64,000 nucleotides of DNA. Source: an uncultured Alphaproteobacteria bacterium (GTDB taxonomy: Bacteria > Pseudomonadota > Alphaproteobacteria > UBA2966). Under the pieces are notes generated by a model. The model was not told the origin of the DNA. It made no database searches and was given only the letters and a program-made list of their open reading frames with translations. Location: assembly GCA_958295725.1 (NCBI GenBank), contig OY282368.1, positions 2,378,001 through 2,442,000 of the forward strand. Reading direction: 5' to 3'. The first letter of the stretch is position 1. Each line of letters begins with the position of its first letter. A program made the position numbers and the translations under genes. Below are positions 17,594 to 26,977 of the stretch, in pieces.

Positions 17594-19711
17594 ATGGCGA
17601 TCCAGGGAGCCCTTGAGCCGAGGGAAATCTTCGCGACGTGCCCCCACGATTGTCCCGATTCGTGCGCCATGGTGGCGACGGTCGAGGACGGCCGGGTGAC
17701 AGGCGTCCGGGGCCGACGCGACCATCCGTTCACGCGCGGCGCGCTGTGCGTGAAGGTCAAGAACTATCAGGACCGGGTCCACAGTCCCGACCGCGTGCTC
17801 TATCCGCAACGGCGAGTCGGGGCCAAGGGCGAGGGCCGGTTCGAACGTATCACCTGGACCGAGGCGCTCGCCGCCATCCACGACCGCTTTCGCGCCGTCA
17901 TCGACGAGTTCGGAGCCGAGGCGATCCTGCCTTGCAGCTACATCGGACAGCAGGGGTTCGTACATGGCCTGAACTCGGGAGATGCCTTCTTCAACAGGCT
18001 CGGTGCGACGATCATGGAGCGCACGCTCTGCGCGTCAGCCGCGAACTCCGCCTCCGTCATGACGACCGGCGTGTCGGCGGGCGTCGATCCGTTGAGCTTC
18101 GTGCACTCGCGCTACATCGTCATCTGGGGCTGCAACACGATTTCCACGCACATGCACCAGTGGCCGATGATCGCCGAAGCGCGCCGCGCCGGCGCCAAGG
18201 TGGTCGTCGTCGATCCCATCCGTTCGCGCACCGCGGCCAAGGCGGACTGGCACGTGCGGATCCGTCCCGGGACGGACGCGGCCCTCGCTCTCGGGATGAT
18301 GAACGTGATCATTGCCGAGGACCTGATCGACGCCGACTACGTCACGGACCATACGGTGGGCTTCGACGAGCTGAAGGAGCGTGCGGCCGAGTATCCACCC
18401 GACCGCGTGGCCGCCATCACGGCGCTCTCCGCCGATGACGTGCGCCGGCTCGCGCGCGAGTACGCGACGACCCAACCGTCGGTCATCCGGGTCGGCGTCG
18501 CCGTGGAGCGCCACCGGAACGGCGGTCAGACCGTCCGCGCGCTCGTTTCCCTGCCGGCGCTGGTCGGAGCCTGGCGGCATGTCGGCGGCGGCGTCCTGCA
18601 GAGCGCGGCGAGATCCCTGCCCTCGCGGGGCGACCGGATTTCCCGTCCCGATTTCATCCGCCCGGGGACTCGCGTCGTCAACCAGATCGAAATGGGTTCG
18701 GTGCTGACCGGCGACCTCGACCCGCCGATCAAGGCCCTGTTCGTCTACAACTGCAATCCCGCGGTCACGGTACCCGACCAGCAAGCGGTCGTCCGGGGAC
18801 TTGAGCGCGACGACCTGTTCACCGTGGTCAGCGAGCAGTTTCAAACCGACACGGCGGATTACGCGGACATCCTCCTGCCGGCTTCGACTCAGCTCGAACA
18901 GTTCGAGCTCGTCTATTCCTGGGGACAGTTCTTCCTCGGTATCAGCGAGCCCGCGATCGCACCCTTGGGCGAATCCGTGCCCAACGCCGAGATGTTCCGG
19001 CGTCTCGCCGCGACCTTCGGTTTCAACGAGCCGTATTTCCGCCGTTCCGACGAAGAAATCGCCCGCGACGCCATCGACTGGGACCATCCGGCGCTTGAGG
19101 GCATCGACATGAAGCGCCTGCGGCGGGAAGGCTACGCGCGTCTCAACGTAGGCGATCCCGATACCCGATTGCCGCACGCGCGGGGCGATTTTCCGACCCC
19201 GTCCGGAAAGTGCGAGTTCCTGTCATCGCGCGCGCTGGAAGGAAACCTGGTGCTGCCCCGCTTGCGCCAGGGTTACGAGGAAGACCAGCCGGCGGGCGCC
19301 GTGGACCCCCTCCCGAACTATGTTCCCGCCGAGACCGACGACCCCCGCTATCCGCTCGCGCTCATTTCGCCGAAGAGTCACGCGTTCCTCAATTCCAGCT
19401 ACGGCAATCTCGCCACCCAGAAAAAGGCGGCCGGCGATCCATTCGTTCTCATGCATCCCGACGACGCCAGAATGCGGAACATCGGCGATGGCGACCGGGT
19501 CGGCATTTTCAACGACCTCGCCAGGATCGAGGTGAGCGCGCGGGTGTCGGACGAGACGGCGGAGGGCGTCGTGGTCGTGCCGATGGGATACTGGCGCAAA
19601 TCGGATGGCGTCGGGCTCGGCGTCAACGCGCTCAATCCCGCCGCCCTCACCGATATCGGGCAAGGCCCCGCCCTCACCGACACCCGTGTCGAGGTCGCGG
19701 TTCTCGGCTGA
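17594..19711 (+). CDS. Molybdopterin oxidoreductase, DMSO-reductase family
   Basis: A 705-residue bis-MGD enzyme. The N terminus has a 4Fe-4S motif (CPHDCPDSC with a fourth Cys in GALCVK). The family signatures IVIWGCN, VVVDPIRSRTA, FVYNCNPAVTVPDQ, TDTADYADILLPAST and a C-terminal MGD-binding domain (LALISPKSHAFLNSSYGN) follow. There is no twin-arginine signal, so it should be cytoplasmic. No electron-transfer subunit lies nearby, so substrate and partner are unknown. GTGGAGGACG precedes the ATG at 17594. It starts just after the right end of the IS-bounded cassette. Confidence 0.9.
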   Translation: MAIQGALEPREIFATCPHDCPDSCAMVATVEDGRVTGVRGRRDHPFTRGALCVKVKNYQDRVHSPDRVLYPQRRVGAKGEGRFERITWTEALAAIHDRFRAVIDEFGAEAILPCSYIGQQGFVHGLNSGDAFFNRLGATIMERTLCASAANSASVMTTGVSAGVDPLSFVHSRYIVIWGCNTISTHMHQWPMIAEARRAGAKVVVVDPIRSRTAAKADWHVRIRPGTDAALALGMMNVIIAEDLIDADYVTDHTVGFDELKERAAEYPPDRVAAITALSADDVRRLAREYATTQPSVIRVGVAVERHRNGGQTVRALVSLPALVGAWRHVGGGVLQSAARSLPSRGDRISRPDFIRPGTRVVNQIEMGSVLTGDLDPPIKALFVYNCNPAVTVPDQQAVVRGLERDDLFTVVSEQFQTDTADYADILLPASTQLEQFELVYSWGQFFLGISEPAIAPLGESVPNAEMFRRLAATFGFNEPYFRRSDEEIARDAIDWDHPALEGIDMKRLRREGYARLNVGDPDTRLPHARGDFPTPSGKCEFLSSRALEGNLVLPRLRQGYEEDQPAGAVDPLPNYVPAETDDPRYPLALISPKSHAFLNSSYGNLATQKKAAGDPFVLMHPDDARMRNIGDGDRVGIFNDLARIEVSARVSDETAEGVVVVPMGYWRKSDGVGLGVNALNPAALTDIGQGPALTDTRVEVAVLG

Positions 19712-19776
19712 GCGAAAGCCGCCGAACCCTCTCACCCCTCGCCGCCGGCACCGGTTCCCCGCCCCGGATGCGGCGG

Positions 19777-21030
19777 TCAGCGGGATCGCAGCAGGAGCAG
19801 GTTCAGTCCGTTCAGCACCCGGAAAATCCGGTCGAACCGGTCCTTGAACGCAATCCAGTCGAGACCGAGCGCCCCCCGCAGGTCGCCCAGGGTACGCTTT
19901 CCGTCGATGAGAGCCACGAGCTGTCCCGTTCCCTTCGGAAGTTCGAACGACAGCGGCAATCCATCGAAATCGATTCGCATCCGCCGGGCGTTCGAAAGGC
20001 GCCCGGCAAGCGCGGCGCCCTCATGGTCCCGCCACACCGGCACCCTTTCGGAACCGTCGGGCGCCGCGACCGCCGTTTCCGCGCGACAAGAGGGAACGAC
20101 GTAGAACACATGGGTCTTCAGGTTGCCGGCGATGGATTCCGCCAGGGCACAGCGCTCGATCCAGGGCAAGGCCGCCGCCCGCACGATCAGGGAGTCGTCC
20201 TCGAGGTACGTCCCGGGGTCGTAGCGGACGGGTTCGATGAAGCCGGTGATCGACAGCTCGCGGGCCGACACGAGTTCGCCGAGCTCGGGCACGGTATAGG
20301 CGCGGTCGCGGGGATGCAGCAAAAGGTCGGCAAAGGCCGCGGCGTCTCCCGACAGATGATCTCCCAGAACGGGATTCCTTCTGAACCAGTTGCTTTCGGG
20401 GAGTTCCCGCACCAGGCGCTTCGCCAGCGCGAGGCGATCGGACCCGCGATCCTCGTCCGCGAGGCGCCGGATCGCGTCCTGGAGCGGGTAGACACCGGTC
20501 CGGCCCAAGGTGCCGTAGAGCATGAGGCCCATGCCCCCATTCGCGTCAAGGACGCGGACGAGCGTCGCGAGCCCTTCCGACGGGTCTTCCAGATGGTGCA
20601 GGACACCGCAGCAGTCGATGTAATCGTAAGGACCCGGCGCGATGTTCTCCAGGTCCCGCAACGATCCCCGGCAGAACGTCAGGTTGCCGAGGCCCCGCGC
20701 CTCGGCACGGGCTCGCGCGACCTCCAGCGCCGCACCGCTGATGTCGATGTAGACGACTTCGCCGGGACCCCGGTCGGCCAGCTGCTGGGCAAGCATGATC
20801 GTGGCATCGCCGGTCCCGCCCCCCACGACGAGGGCCCGGAAGGGCTTCGAGAAGTCGCGATTGCCGCCGAAGACGTAGTGGTCGATCTCGTGGAGGTGGC
20901 TGGGAGATCCGACGATCAGACGATGCCGCTCGTCGGCGGGATCTCGCGGCGGATAGGGATACTCCTCGTAGTGCATCCGGACGGCGTCATGCGCCGCCCG
21001 ATCCGCCTCCGTTTCTGTGTACGCGGGCAT
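19777..21030 (-). CDS. Class I SAM-dependent methyltransferase
   Basis: A 417-residue protein. The N-terminal part (YEEYPYPPRDP, then LVVGGGTGDATIMLAQQL at about 67-84 and an acidic strand YIDIS) is a Rossmann methyltransferase fold with the SAM-binding GGGTG motif and a CCGVLHHLEDP motif IV/post-IV. A C-terminal region of about 200 residues (from the AYTVPELGELV segment) resembles those found in putative protein methyltransferases. The substrate is unknown. It is convergent with the molybdopterin oxidoreductase gene and only 14 bp upstream of the next minus-strand stop. Confidence 0.8.
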   Translation of the reverse strand: MPAYTETEADRAAHDAVRMHYEEYPYPPRDPADERHRLIVGSPSHLHEIDHYVFGGNRDFSKPFRALVVGGGTGDATIMLAQQLADRGPGEVVYIDISGAALEVARARAEARGLGNLTFCRGSLRDLENIAPGPYDYIDCCGVLHHLEDPSEGLATLVRVLDANGGMGLMLYGTLGRTGVYPLQDAIRRLADEDRGSDRLALAKRLVRELPESNWFRRNPVLGDHLSGDAAAFADLLLHPRDRAYTVPELGELVSARELSITGFIEPVRYDPGTYLEDDSLIVRAAALPWIERCALAESIAGNLKTHVFYVVPSCRAETAVAAPDGSERVPVWRDHEGAALAGRLSNARRMRIDFDGLPLSFELPKGTGQLVALIDGKRTLGDLRGALGLDWIAFKDRFDRIFRVLNGLNLLLLRSR

Positions 21031-21044
21031 TCCCGCTCCGGCTC

Positions 21045-22025
21045 TCAGGTCCCGACCGTCAGCACCATCTTCCCGGTCGACTTTCGGTCCATCATCAAGG
21101 CGAGTGCGTCACCGGTCCGTTCCAGCGGCAGAACACGGCTGATATGGGGCTCGATCCGGCCCGCCTCCCACATGCGGATCAGCTCGGTCATGGACACGCC
21201 GATGGCCGACGGCCGGTGCACGGAGTACGAACCCCAGTAAAAGCCCATGACCTGGATGTTCTTGACCAGCAGGATGTTGGTCCGCGCCTGGTTGAAGTCG
21301 CCGCTGGCGAAGCCGATCACGACGATACGGCCTTCCCAGGCGATGGACCGCATCGCCGCGTCGAAGGCCGCGCCGCCGACGGGGTCGTAGATCACATCGG
21401 CCCCTTTCCCGCCCGTGATCTCCCTTACACGCTCCCGGATATCCTCTTCGCCGTAGTCGATGACGTGGTCCGCGCCCCGTGCCGCGCAGAGATCGAGCTT
21501 CTTCCGCGTCCCGGCGCAGGCGATGACTTCGGCGCCCATGATCTTGCCGATCTCCACGGCGGTGAGGCCGACGCCGCCGGCCGCCCCGAACACCATGAGG
21601 GTCTCGCCCGCCTTGAGGCCGGCCCGATAGCCGAGCGCCATGTGCGATGTGGAATAGGCGACCGCGAACGATGCCGCCGTCTCGAAATCCATGGCGTCCG
21701 GGATGAGGACAACGGCTGCCGCCTTGACCGCGACTCGCTCGGCGAACGCGCCGATGTTGGGTATGCCGACGACACGATCCCCGATCGAGACGGTGTCGAC
21801 GCCTTCTCCCAGTTCCGCCACGGTCCCCGCGACCTCGAGACCGGGGACGAACGGGAAGTCGGGCTTGAGCTGGTAGGTCCCCTGGATGATCACGGTATCG
21901 GCGAAGTTCACCCCGGCCGCCTTGACGTCGATCGTGATCTCGCCGGGCCCCGGCGAGGGCGGAGCGATATCGCCCAGGCGCAGTTTCTCGGGTCCGCCCC
22001 ATTCGGTACAGAGAATCGCCTTCAT
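21045..22025 (-). CDS. Zinc-free NADPH:quinone oxidoreductase (MDR superfamily)
   Basis: A 326-residue medium-chain reductase of the quinone oxidoreductase type. It has an N-terminal GroES-like domain (VKAAGVNFADTVIIQG, GLEVAGTVAELGEGV) and a Rossmann domain with VFGAAGGVGLTAVEIGK. Catalytic zinc ligands are absent. A GGGAGGCGCGA ribosome site precedes the ATG at 22025. It lies in a minus-strand run with mug upstream and the methyltransferase downstream. The physiological acceptor is unknown. Confidence 0.9.
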   Translation of the reverse strand: MKAILCTEWGGPEKLRLGDIAPPSPGPGEITIDVKAAGVNFADTVIIQGTYQLKPDFPFVPGLEVAGTVAELGEGVDTVSIGDRVVGIPNIGAFAERVAVKAAAVVLIPDAMDFETAASFAVAYSTSHMALGYRAGLKAGETLMVFGAAGGVGLTAVEIGKIMGAEVIACAGTRKKLDLCAARGADHVIDYGEEDIRERVREITGGKGADVIYDPVGGAAFDAAMRSIAWEGRIVVIGFASGDFNQARTNILLVKNIQVMGFYWGSYSVHRPSAIGVSMTELIRMWEAGRIEPHISRVLPLERTGDALALMMDRKSTGKMVLTVGT

Positions 22026-22053
22026 TCGCGCCTCCCTGTCGGTTCGTCCAGTG

Positions 22054-22557
22054 TCATCGGCCCGACTCGCCCCGTACGAAAGCCGCGAGCTCGTGCCAGT
22101 AGCGGGACTCCCAGAACCCCCGCGCCGCGCCGGAGGTCGAGGGAAGCACAAAAACCGCGCTGCCGCCAAGCCGCCCGGACCGTTGGCCATACCCCACGTT
22201 CGTCGAATCGAAGAACGACCTGGCTGGACGTTTGCCGTTGAAGGCCAGCGCCGATGGCTCGAACCTGAGCATAAGCCGTCGCAGCCGGTCCGGATCGAAG
22301 GCTCGCGCGGGCAGCGACGCGTCCGGTCCGGACGCCGTCTTGACCGCATCCGTCAACCCGATGCCGTAGTCGACCGCTTCACGGAACTCATGGGGCTTGA
22401 GACGCCGTGGCGTCAGACCGGTTTCGAACAGAATCTCCCAAAACCGATTTCCGGGGCCCGCGTAATACGCTCCCGCCCGAGCGGAAGCGTGTCCCGCCGC
22501 GGTGCCGCAGAAGACGACCTTGAGCCCCGGTCGGAGGACATCGGGAAGGACGTTCAC
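22054..22557 (-). CDS. mug: Mismatch-specific uracil/thymine DNA glycosylase (Mug family)
   Basis: A 167-residue family 2 uracil-DNA glycosylase. The active-site region is VVFCGTAAGHASARAGAYYAGPGNRFWEIL, where the usual GINPG is replaced by GTAAG as in a recognised sub-branch. The C-terminal motif is LPSTSGAAR. It removes U or T mispaired with G. Both upstream and downstream gaps are short. The 22558-22795 stretch beyond its start holds no gene apart from a possible IS end. Confidence 0.85.
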   Translation of the reverse strand: MNVLPDVLRPGLKVVFCGTAAGHASARAGAYYAGPGNRFWEILFETGLTPRRLKPHEFREAVDYGIGLTDAVKTASGPDASLPARAFDPDRLRRLMLRFEPSALAFNGKRPARSFFDSTNVGYGQRSGRLGGSAVFVLPSTSGAARGFWESRYWHELAAFVRGESGR

Positions 22558-22689
22558 GTGGGGAAGTCGGTCATGCCGTGAACGGTGTCCGCGCCGTGAC
22601 GGGAGCTCTCGATGCGTCCCTCGCGCGGAGCGCCGGCAATAACGAGTTCGGTCATTGGATCGTCGAGTTTACTCTCGGCCCGTCGCACC

Positions 22690-22713
22690 TGTCCCGGTTC
22701 AAGCATATGAGAC
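22690..22713 (-). mobile_element. Possible solitary IS481-like right terminal repeat
   Basis: TGTCCCGGTTCAAGCATATG followed by AGAC resembles the reverse complement of the intact element's right end (TGTCCTGGTTCAGGACATAT..., then GAGAC). There are one substitution and a short indel. No further transposase similarity is seen on either side, so it may be a decayed remnant or chance. Confidence 0.4.
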
Positions 22714-22795
22714 GCCGCGTGGGCCGTCGGGAACGGCGCGTCAAGCCGCTCCGCGGCTCTTTCGCTGCGTTCCGGCCCTTCGGGCGACCCGCCGT

Positions 22796-23641
22796 TCACT
22801 GCTGATCCCGGGCGTGGACCCGCGCCTCCCGGCGCGTGTCGAACTGGCTCACGCGCACGCGCACGTCCATTTTCTCGTCGCCGCCGCCGCGCCGGATCCC
22901 CAGCAGCGGAGCCGCTCCGCTGTAGTCCAGGCCCATCGCGACCCGCAGATAGGCGTCCGTCGCGGACATCCGGTTCGCGACGTCGAAGCTGATCCAACCG
23001 AGATCGGGCACGAACGCCTCCGCCCAGGCGTGATTGGCGTCGTAGTCGTTGTCGTCCGGGTTCACCCAGAGGTAGCCGCTCACGTAGCGGGCCGGGATTC
23101 CGAGTTGCCGACAGCAGGCGATGAAGATGTGGGCATGGTCCTGGCAAACGCCCGAGCCCTCGACGAACGCCTGGGACGCCGTCGTGCGCACGTGCGTCAC
23201 GCCGATCTCATAGGAAACCCGTTCCCCGATCGCGGCCATCAGTCCGTGCAGCCCGCCGATGGTGTTCCGACCGACGACCGCGCGGTGGTCCTCGGTGAAG
23301 TCCTTCAGCGCCTCGTCGACTTCCGTGTACCCGGTCGCCCGCAGATACACGGCAGGAGGAAACGGCTCGGGCTCCACGGGCAGAATACCGTGGGTGTCGC
23401 GGGTCGTCGCGTTTCCGCGCACGTTGACCCGGATCTCACGGTGACGGGCGGCGAGCGTCAGGACATGCACGACGTTTCCGAAGGCGTCGGCGAACGACAC
23501 CAAGGGAACGTTGGACTTCACCGACCAGCCCCAGACATCCTGATGGTCGTGATGCCGGGGCGTCAGGCGCAGATACTGCGCACTGTAGAGAGCCGTCTCG
23601 CCGTAACTGTAGACCGTATCGTGTTCGACGCGGAATTGCAC
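22796..23641 (-). CDS. Transglutaminase-like cysteine protease family protein
   Basis: A 281-residue protein with an N-terminal beta domain (FRVEHDTVYSYGETALYSAQYLRLTPR) and a transglutaminase-like core. The catalytic Cys is in GSGVCQDHAHIFIACCR, His in NHAWAEAFVPDLGW and Asp in SFDVANR. A GTG start at 23641 follows a GGAGG site that overlaps the end of the alpha-E gene; the gap is two bases. It is the last gene of the amidohydrolase/ATP-grasp/alpha-E/transglutaminase run. The family is predicted to hydrolyse or transfer peptide amide bonds, possibly processing a peptide made by the ATP-grasp protein. That role is inferred from published gene-context work, not seen here. Confidence 0.88.
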   Translation of the reverse strand: MQFRVEHDTVYSYGETALYSAQYLRLTPRHHDHQDVWGWSVKSNVPLVSFADAFGNVVHVLTLAARHREIRVNVRGNATTRDTHGILPVEPEPFPPAVYLRATGYTEVDEALKDFTEDHRAVVGRNTIGGLHGLMAAIGERVSYEIGVTHVRTTASQAFVEGSGVCQDHAHIFIACCRQLGIPARYVSGYLWVNPDDNDYDANHAWAEAFVPDLGWISFDVANRMSATDAYLRVAMGLDYSGAAPLLGIRRGGGDEKMDVRVRVSQFDTRREARVHARDQQ

Positions 23642-23643
23642 GG

Positions 23644-24591
23644 CTACGCCTCCATCAGGAAGTCGTGGGCGATCTCGGCGCCCAGCGTTTCGTTGTCCCG
23701 GACGAGCTGGGCCAGAAAGTCGTGCAAGCCCCGGCGAAAGATGTCGTCGATGCGGCCGTATTTCAGGCGCGCGTAGATCTCGCCGCCCAGCCGATAGCAT
23801 TCGAGGTCCGAACGGTAGGCGGAGCGGAGACAGGCGAACCCCGAGTCGATCTCGCGATAACAGGCGTGGAGCGACCGCGGCATGTCCTCGCACAGCATCA
23901 GAAACTCCGCCACCCCGTGCGGCACGATGGCCTGACGATACAGTCGCCGATACGCCTTGAACGCCGACACCGAGCGCAGCAACGCGGCCCACCGATGGTA
24001 GTCGACCGTGTCGGCGACCGGCCCGCCCGTCGGCAGCAGCGCGTGATAGTTGACGTCCAGGATTCGCGCCGTGTTGTCCGCCCGTTCCAGGAACCAGCCC
24101 AGGCGGAGAAACTGATAGGCGTCGTCCTGCAACATGGTGCCGTAGGTCACGCCACGAAACAGATGCGCGCGACCCTGCACGAGGTCGAAGAACTTGTGGA
24201 AACCGTTCCGCGACACGTCCGTGTACTCGAGGTCCCCGATCGCGAACCACGTGTCGTTGACGCTTTCCCACATTTCCGTGGTGACGGCGCCCGGCAGTTC
24301 CCGCGCGTTTTCGCGGGCCTTCCTGATACAGGTACGGATGCTGGAGGGATTCTCCGCGTCCAGTACGAGGAACTGGATCACGTTGCGGGCATTCGCCTCG
24401 TCGTACCGCAGATCGAACGGGGCTTTCTGGCCGGCGGCCAACAACGCCGAGCTCCAGTCGGACGAATGGAGGCCGTCCATTTGCGGCATCAGGGACATGC
24501 GGTAAGTCACGTCGAGCATGCGCGCCACGTTTTCCGCGCGCTCCAGGTAACGGGCCAGCCAGAACAGGCTGTCGGCGGTGCGGCTCAGCAC
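23644..24591 (-). CDS. Alpha-E domain protein
   Basis: A 315-residue, mostly helical protein with the duplicated alpha-E signature: LSRTADSLFWLARYLERAENVARMLDV at the N terminus and FLRLGWFLERADNTARILDVNY near the middle. The domain always travels with circularly permuted ATP-grasp and transglutaminase-like proteins. Its biochemical role is unknown. The start is GTG at 24591, inside the end of the ATP-grasp gene (7-base overlap), which indicates translational coupling. Confidence 0.88.
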   Translation of the reverse strand: MLSRTADSLFWLARYLERAENVARMLDVTYRMSLMPQMDGLHSSDWSSALLAAGQKAPFDLRYDEANARNVIQFLVLDAENPSSIRTCIRKARENARELPGAVTTEMWESVNDTWFAIGDLEYTDVSRNGFHKFFDLVQGRAHLFRGVTYGTMLQDDAYQFLRLGWFLERADNTARILDVNYHALLPTGGPVADTVDYHRWAALLRSVSAFKAYRRLYRQAIVPHGVAEFLMLCEDMPRSLHACYREIDSGFACLRSAYRSDLECYRLGGEIYARLKYGRIDDIFRRGLHDFLAQLVRDNETLGAEIAHDFLMEA

Positions 24592-26009
24592 GGTCGGTCG
24601 TCCTCGAGCACCCAGGTGTCCTTGGTGCCGCCCCCCTGGCTGGAATTGACGACCAGGGAGCCCTCGCGCAAGGCGACCCGCGTAAACGCCCCCGGAACGA
24701 GCCTGACGCAGTCCGCGCCGAGCAGCACGAACGGCCGCAAATCGACATGACGCGGCGCGATACCCTGCTCCACGAAGGTGGGACTGGTCGACAGCGCCAA
24801 GGTGGGCTGGGCGATGAACAGCTCGGGCCTCGCGGTCAGGCGATCGCGAAACGCCTCGATCTGATCCGCGGTCGAGGTCGGCCCGATCAGCATCCCGTAG
24901 CCGCCGGAGCCGTGAACCTCCTTGACCACCAGCTCGTCCAGATGATCGAGCACGTACTTGCGATCCTCCTCGTTTCGGCACGTGTACGTCGGCACGTTCT
25001 TCAGCAGCGGTTCTTCCCCGAGATAGAAACGAATCATCTCCGGGACGTAGGGGTAGATCGACTTGTCGTCGGCGACGCCCGTTCCGACCGCGTTCGCCAG
25101 CGACACGTTGCCCATCCTGTAGACCGAGAACAGCCCCGGAATACCCAATACCGAATCGGGGTTGAAGGCGAGCGGGTCGAGGAAATCGTCGTCGATACGG
25201 CGATAAATGACGTCGACGCGTTTCGGGCCTTCCGGCGTCCGCATGTAGACATAGCCCTCGGAGACGAACAGGTCGCGGCCCTCGACCAGCTCGACCCCCA
25301 TGTGTTCGGCCAGGAACGAATGCTCGAAATAGGCGCTGTTGAAAGCGCCCGGCGTCAACACGACGACCGTCGGAACGTCCACGGCGGGCGCGATGGATTG
25401 CAGCGTGCGCAGAAGCTCCTCGGGATAACGGTCGATCGGCGCCACCCGGTGCGCGGCGAACAGCTCGGGAAACAGGCGCATCATGATCTCCCGGTCCTCG
25501 AGCATGTAGGACACGCCGGACGGGACCCGGATGTTGTCTTCCAGCACGTAGAACTCGTCCTCGCCCACGCGCACGACGTCGATGCCCGAGACGTGGTTGT
25601 AGAGACCCCCCGGCGGGTCGAAACCGTGCATCTCGAGCCGGAACTGTTCGTTCAGCAGGATCGACGACTCGGGTACGCGGCCGGCGCGAACGATCTCCTG
25701 GGCGTGATAGACGTCGAACAGAAAGGCGTTCAACGCGCGCACGCGCTGGATCAGGCCGTCGGACAGGCGTCGCCACTCCGCCATGGTGAGCACCCGCGGC
25801 ACGATGTCGAAAGGGATCAGGCGCTCGGTATCGCCGCCCTCCCCATACACCGCGAAGGTAATGCCCAGGCGCCGGAACATCAGGTCCGCCTCGCGGCGCC
25901 GCACGTCGAGAACCTCGGGGGGCGTCGACTTCAGCCACGCCTCGAGATCCGAGTAGACGGCGCGGACCGACCCGTCCGGGTTGAGCATTTCGTTGAACGC
26001 CGGCTTCAT
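24585..26009 (-). CDS. Circularly permuted ATP-grasp type 2 protein
   Basis: A 474-residue protein of the DUF404/DUF407 group. Recognisable parts are FDIVPRVLTMAEW, EEFYVLEDNIRVPSG-like (DEFYVLEDNIRVPSGVSYML), DVIYRRIDDDFLDPL, NAVGTGVADDKSIYPYVPEMI, VVKEVHGSGGYGMLIGP and the metal/ATP site ending LVVNSSQGGGTKDTWVL. ATP-grasp enzymes join a carboxylate to an amine, so this one probably makes a peptide or amide bond; the substrates are not known. It starts six bases after the amidohydrolase stop. Confidence 0.88.
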   Translation of the reverse strand: MKPAFNEMLNPDGSVRAVYSDLEAWLKSTPPEVLDVRRREADLMFRRLGITFAVYGEGGDTERLIPFDIVPRVLTMAEWRRLSDGLIQRVRALNAFLFDVYHAQEIVRAGRVPESSILLNEQFRLEMHGFDPPGGLYNHVSGIDVVRVGEDEFYVLEDNIRVPSGVSYMLEDREIMMRLFPELFAAHRVAPIDRYPEELLRTLQSIAPAVDVPTVVVLTPGAFNSAYFEHSFLAEHMGVELVEGRDLFVSEGYVYMRTPEGPKRVDVIYRRIDDDFLDPLAFNPDSVLGIPGLFSVYRMGNVSLANAVGTGVADDKSIYPYVPEMIRFYLGEEPLLKNVPTYTCRNEEDRKYVLDHLDELVVKEVHGSGGYGMLIGPTSTADQIEAFRDRLTARPELFIAQPTLALSTSPTFVEQGIAPRHVDLRPFVLLGADCVRLVPGAFTRVALREGSLVVNSSQGGGTKDTWVLEDDRPC

Positions 26010-26015
26010 CGCGGT

Positions 26016-26894
26016 TCACCGGATGTCCAGGTCCCGGAGCCCCAGCAGTCTGGCCGCGTTGTCGTAGAGGATGCGATCGACGATCTCCGGACGCCAACCC
26101 ATCCCACGGAAATCCCGCAGGGCCTCGCGGTGCGGCCGGGTCGGATAGGCCGTCCCGAACAGAGTCCGGTCGGCGAGAAAGAGATTCGCCGCGTCGACGT
26201 AGATCTGGCGGCACGGCATGTCGGCGGTCGCGACGTACAGGTCGGGCGATACATGGACGTTCTCGCAGAACAGGGCGACCGCCACCATCTCGTGCGCGTA
26301 GGGCCAGGACGCATGCGACACGACGATTTTCAGATCGGGATAGCGCATCGCCAGTCGCTGCACCGGCACCGGACTACACCAGGTGATATCGTGCCCCGCG
26401 AGCGCGCTCAACAGACCGCTCAACGAGATCGACACCGGCAATCCCAGGTCCAGGCAGGCCTCGTAGATGGGGTCGAGCGCCGGGTCGTCCGCGTGGCGCG
26501 GAGTCTCGCTCGAGCCGGGCTCGATGGACAGGCCCTTGATTCCCGGATGGCTCGCCAACTCCCGGGCTTCCGCGAGCGACGGTTCGATGTTCTCGAGATC
26601 GACTCCCAGGAAACCCACGAACCTGTCGGACCAGGTTTCGACCGCGCGAACGATGGCGTCGTTGCCGACCCCGCCCAGACCTCCGGAAGCCGCCCGGCCC
26701 ATGACGACGCCCCACGTGACACCGGCCTCGTCCATTTCGTCGAACAGCAGATCCATCGACTCTTCCCAGGCCGATCTCGCTCCCGGCATGGTCGTCGTGT
26801 TGCGCGGATACCACATGGCGGTGCGAAACGTGGGACCGTCGACCCATTCGGGAATGGGCGGACGGAACCGCATGTCGACGATGCCTTTTGCCAA
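26016..26894 (-). CDS. Amidohydrolase 2-family metal-dependent hydrolase
   Basis: A 292-residue TIM-barrel hydrolase of the amidohydrolase-2 (ACMSD-like) type. Features include VDMRFRPPIPEW at the start, LGVDLENIEPSLAEAREL, the SHASWPYAHE motif and a C-terminal YDNAARLLGL. The likely start is TTG at 26894 behind GAGGGGAGGA; no ATG is available upstream of the conserved core. The typical His-x-His metal pair near the N terminus is replaced by Arg-Phe-Arg (MRFRPP), as in some family members, so activity is uncertain. It is the second gene of the prfB-to-transglutaminase run; whether it belongs functionally to the ATP-grasp system is open. Confidence 0.8.
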   Translation of the reverse strand: MAKGIVDMRFRPPIPEWVDGPTFRTAMWYPRNTTTMPGARSAWEESMDLLFDEMDEAGVTWGVVMGRAASGGLGGVGNDAIVRAVETWSDRFVGFLGVDLENIEPSLAEARELASHPGIKGLSIEPGSSETPRHADDPALDPIYEACLDLGLPVSISLSGLLSALAGHDITWCSPVPVQRLAMRYPDLKIVVSHASWPYAHEMVAVALFCENVHVSPDLYVATADMPCRQIYVDAANLFLADRTLFGTAYPTRPHREALRDFRGMGWRPEIVDRILYDNAARLLGLRDLDIR

Positions 26895-26977
26895 CGGAAC
26901 GGTCCTCCCCTCGTCGACTCCGCCGGCGCCCGCGCCCGTGACGAACCTCGCCGCCTCCAGCGCCCGGCGCCCCCCGG

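Noticed and set aside
19210..21240. Plus-strand frame of 676 codons
   Set aside because: It overlaps the end of the molybdopterin oxidoreductase and runs antisense to the methyltransferase; the sequence is Arg-rich shadow coding.
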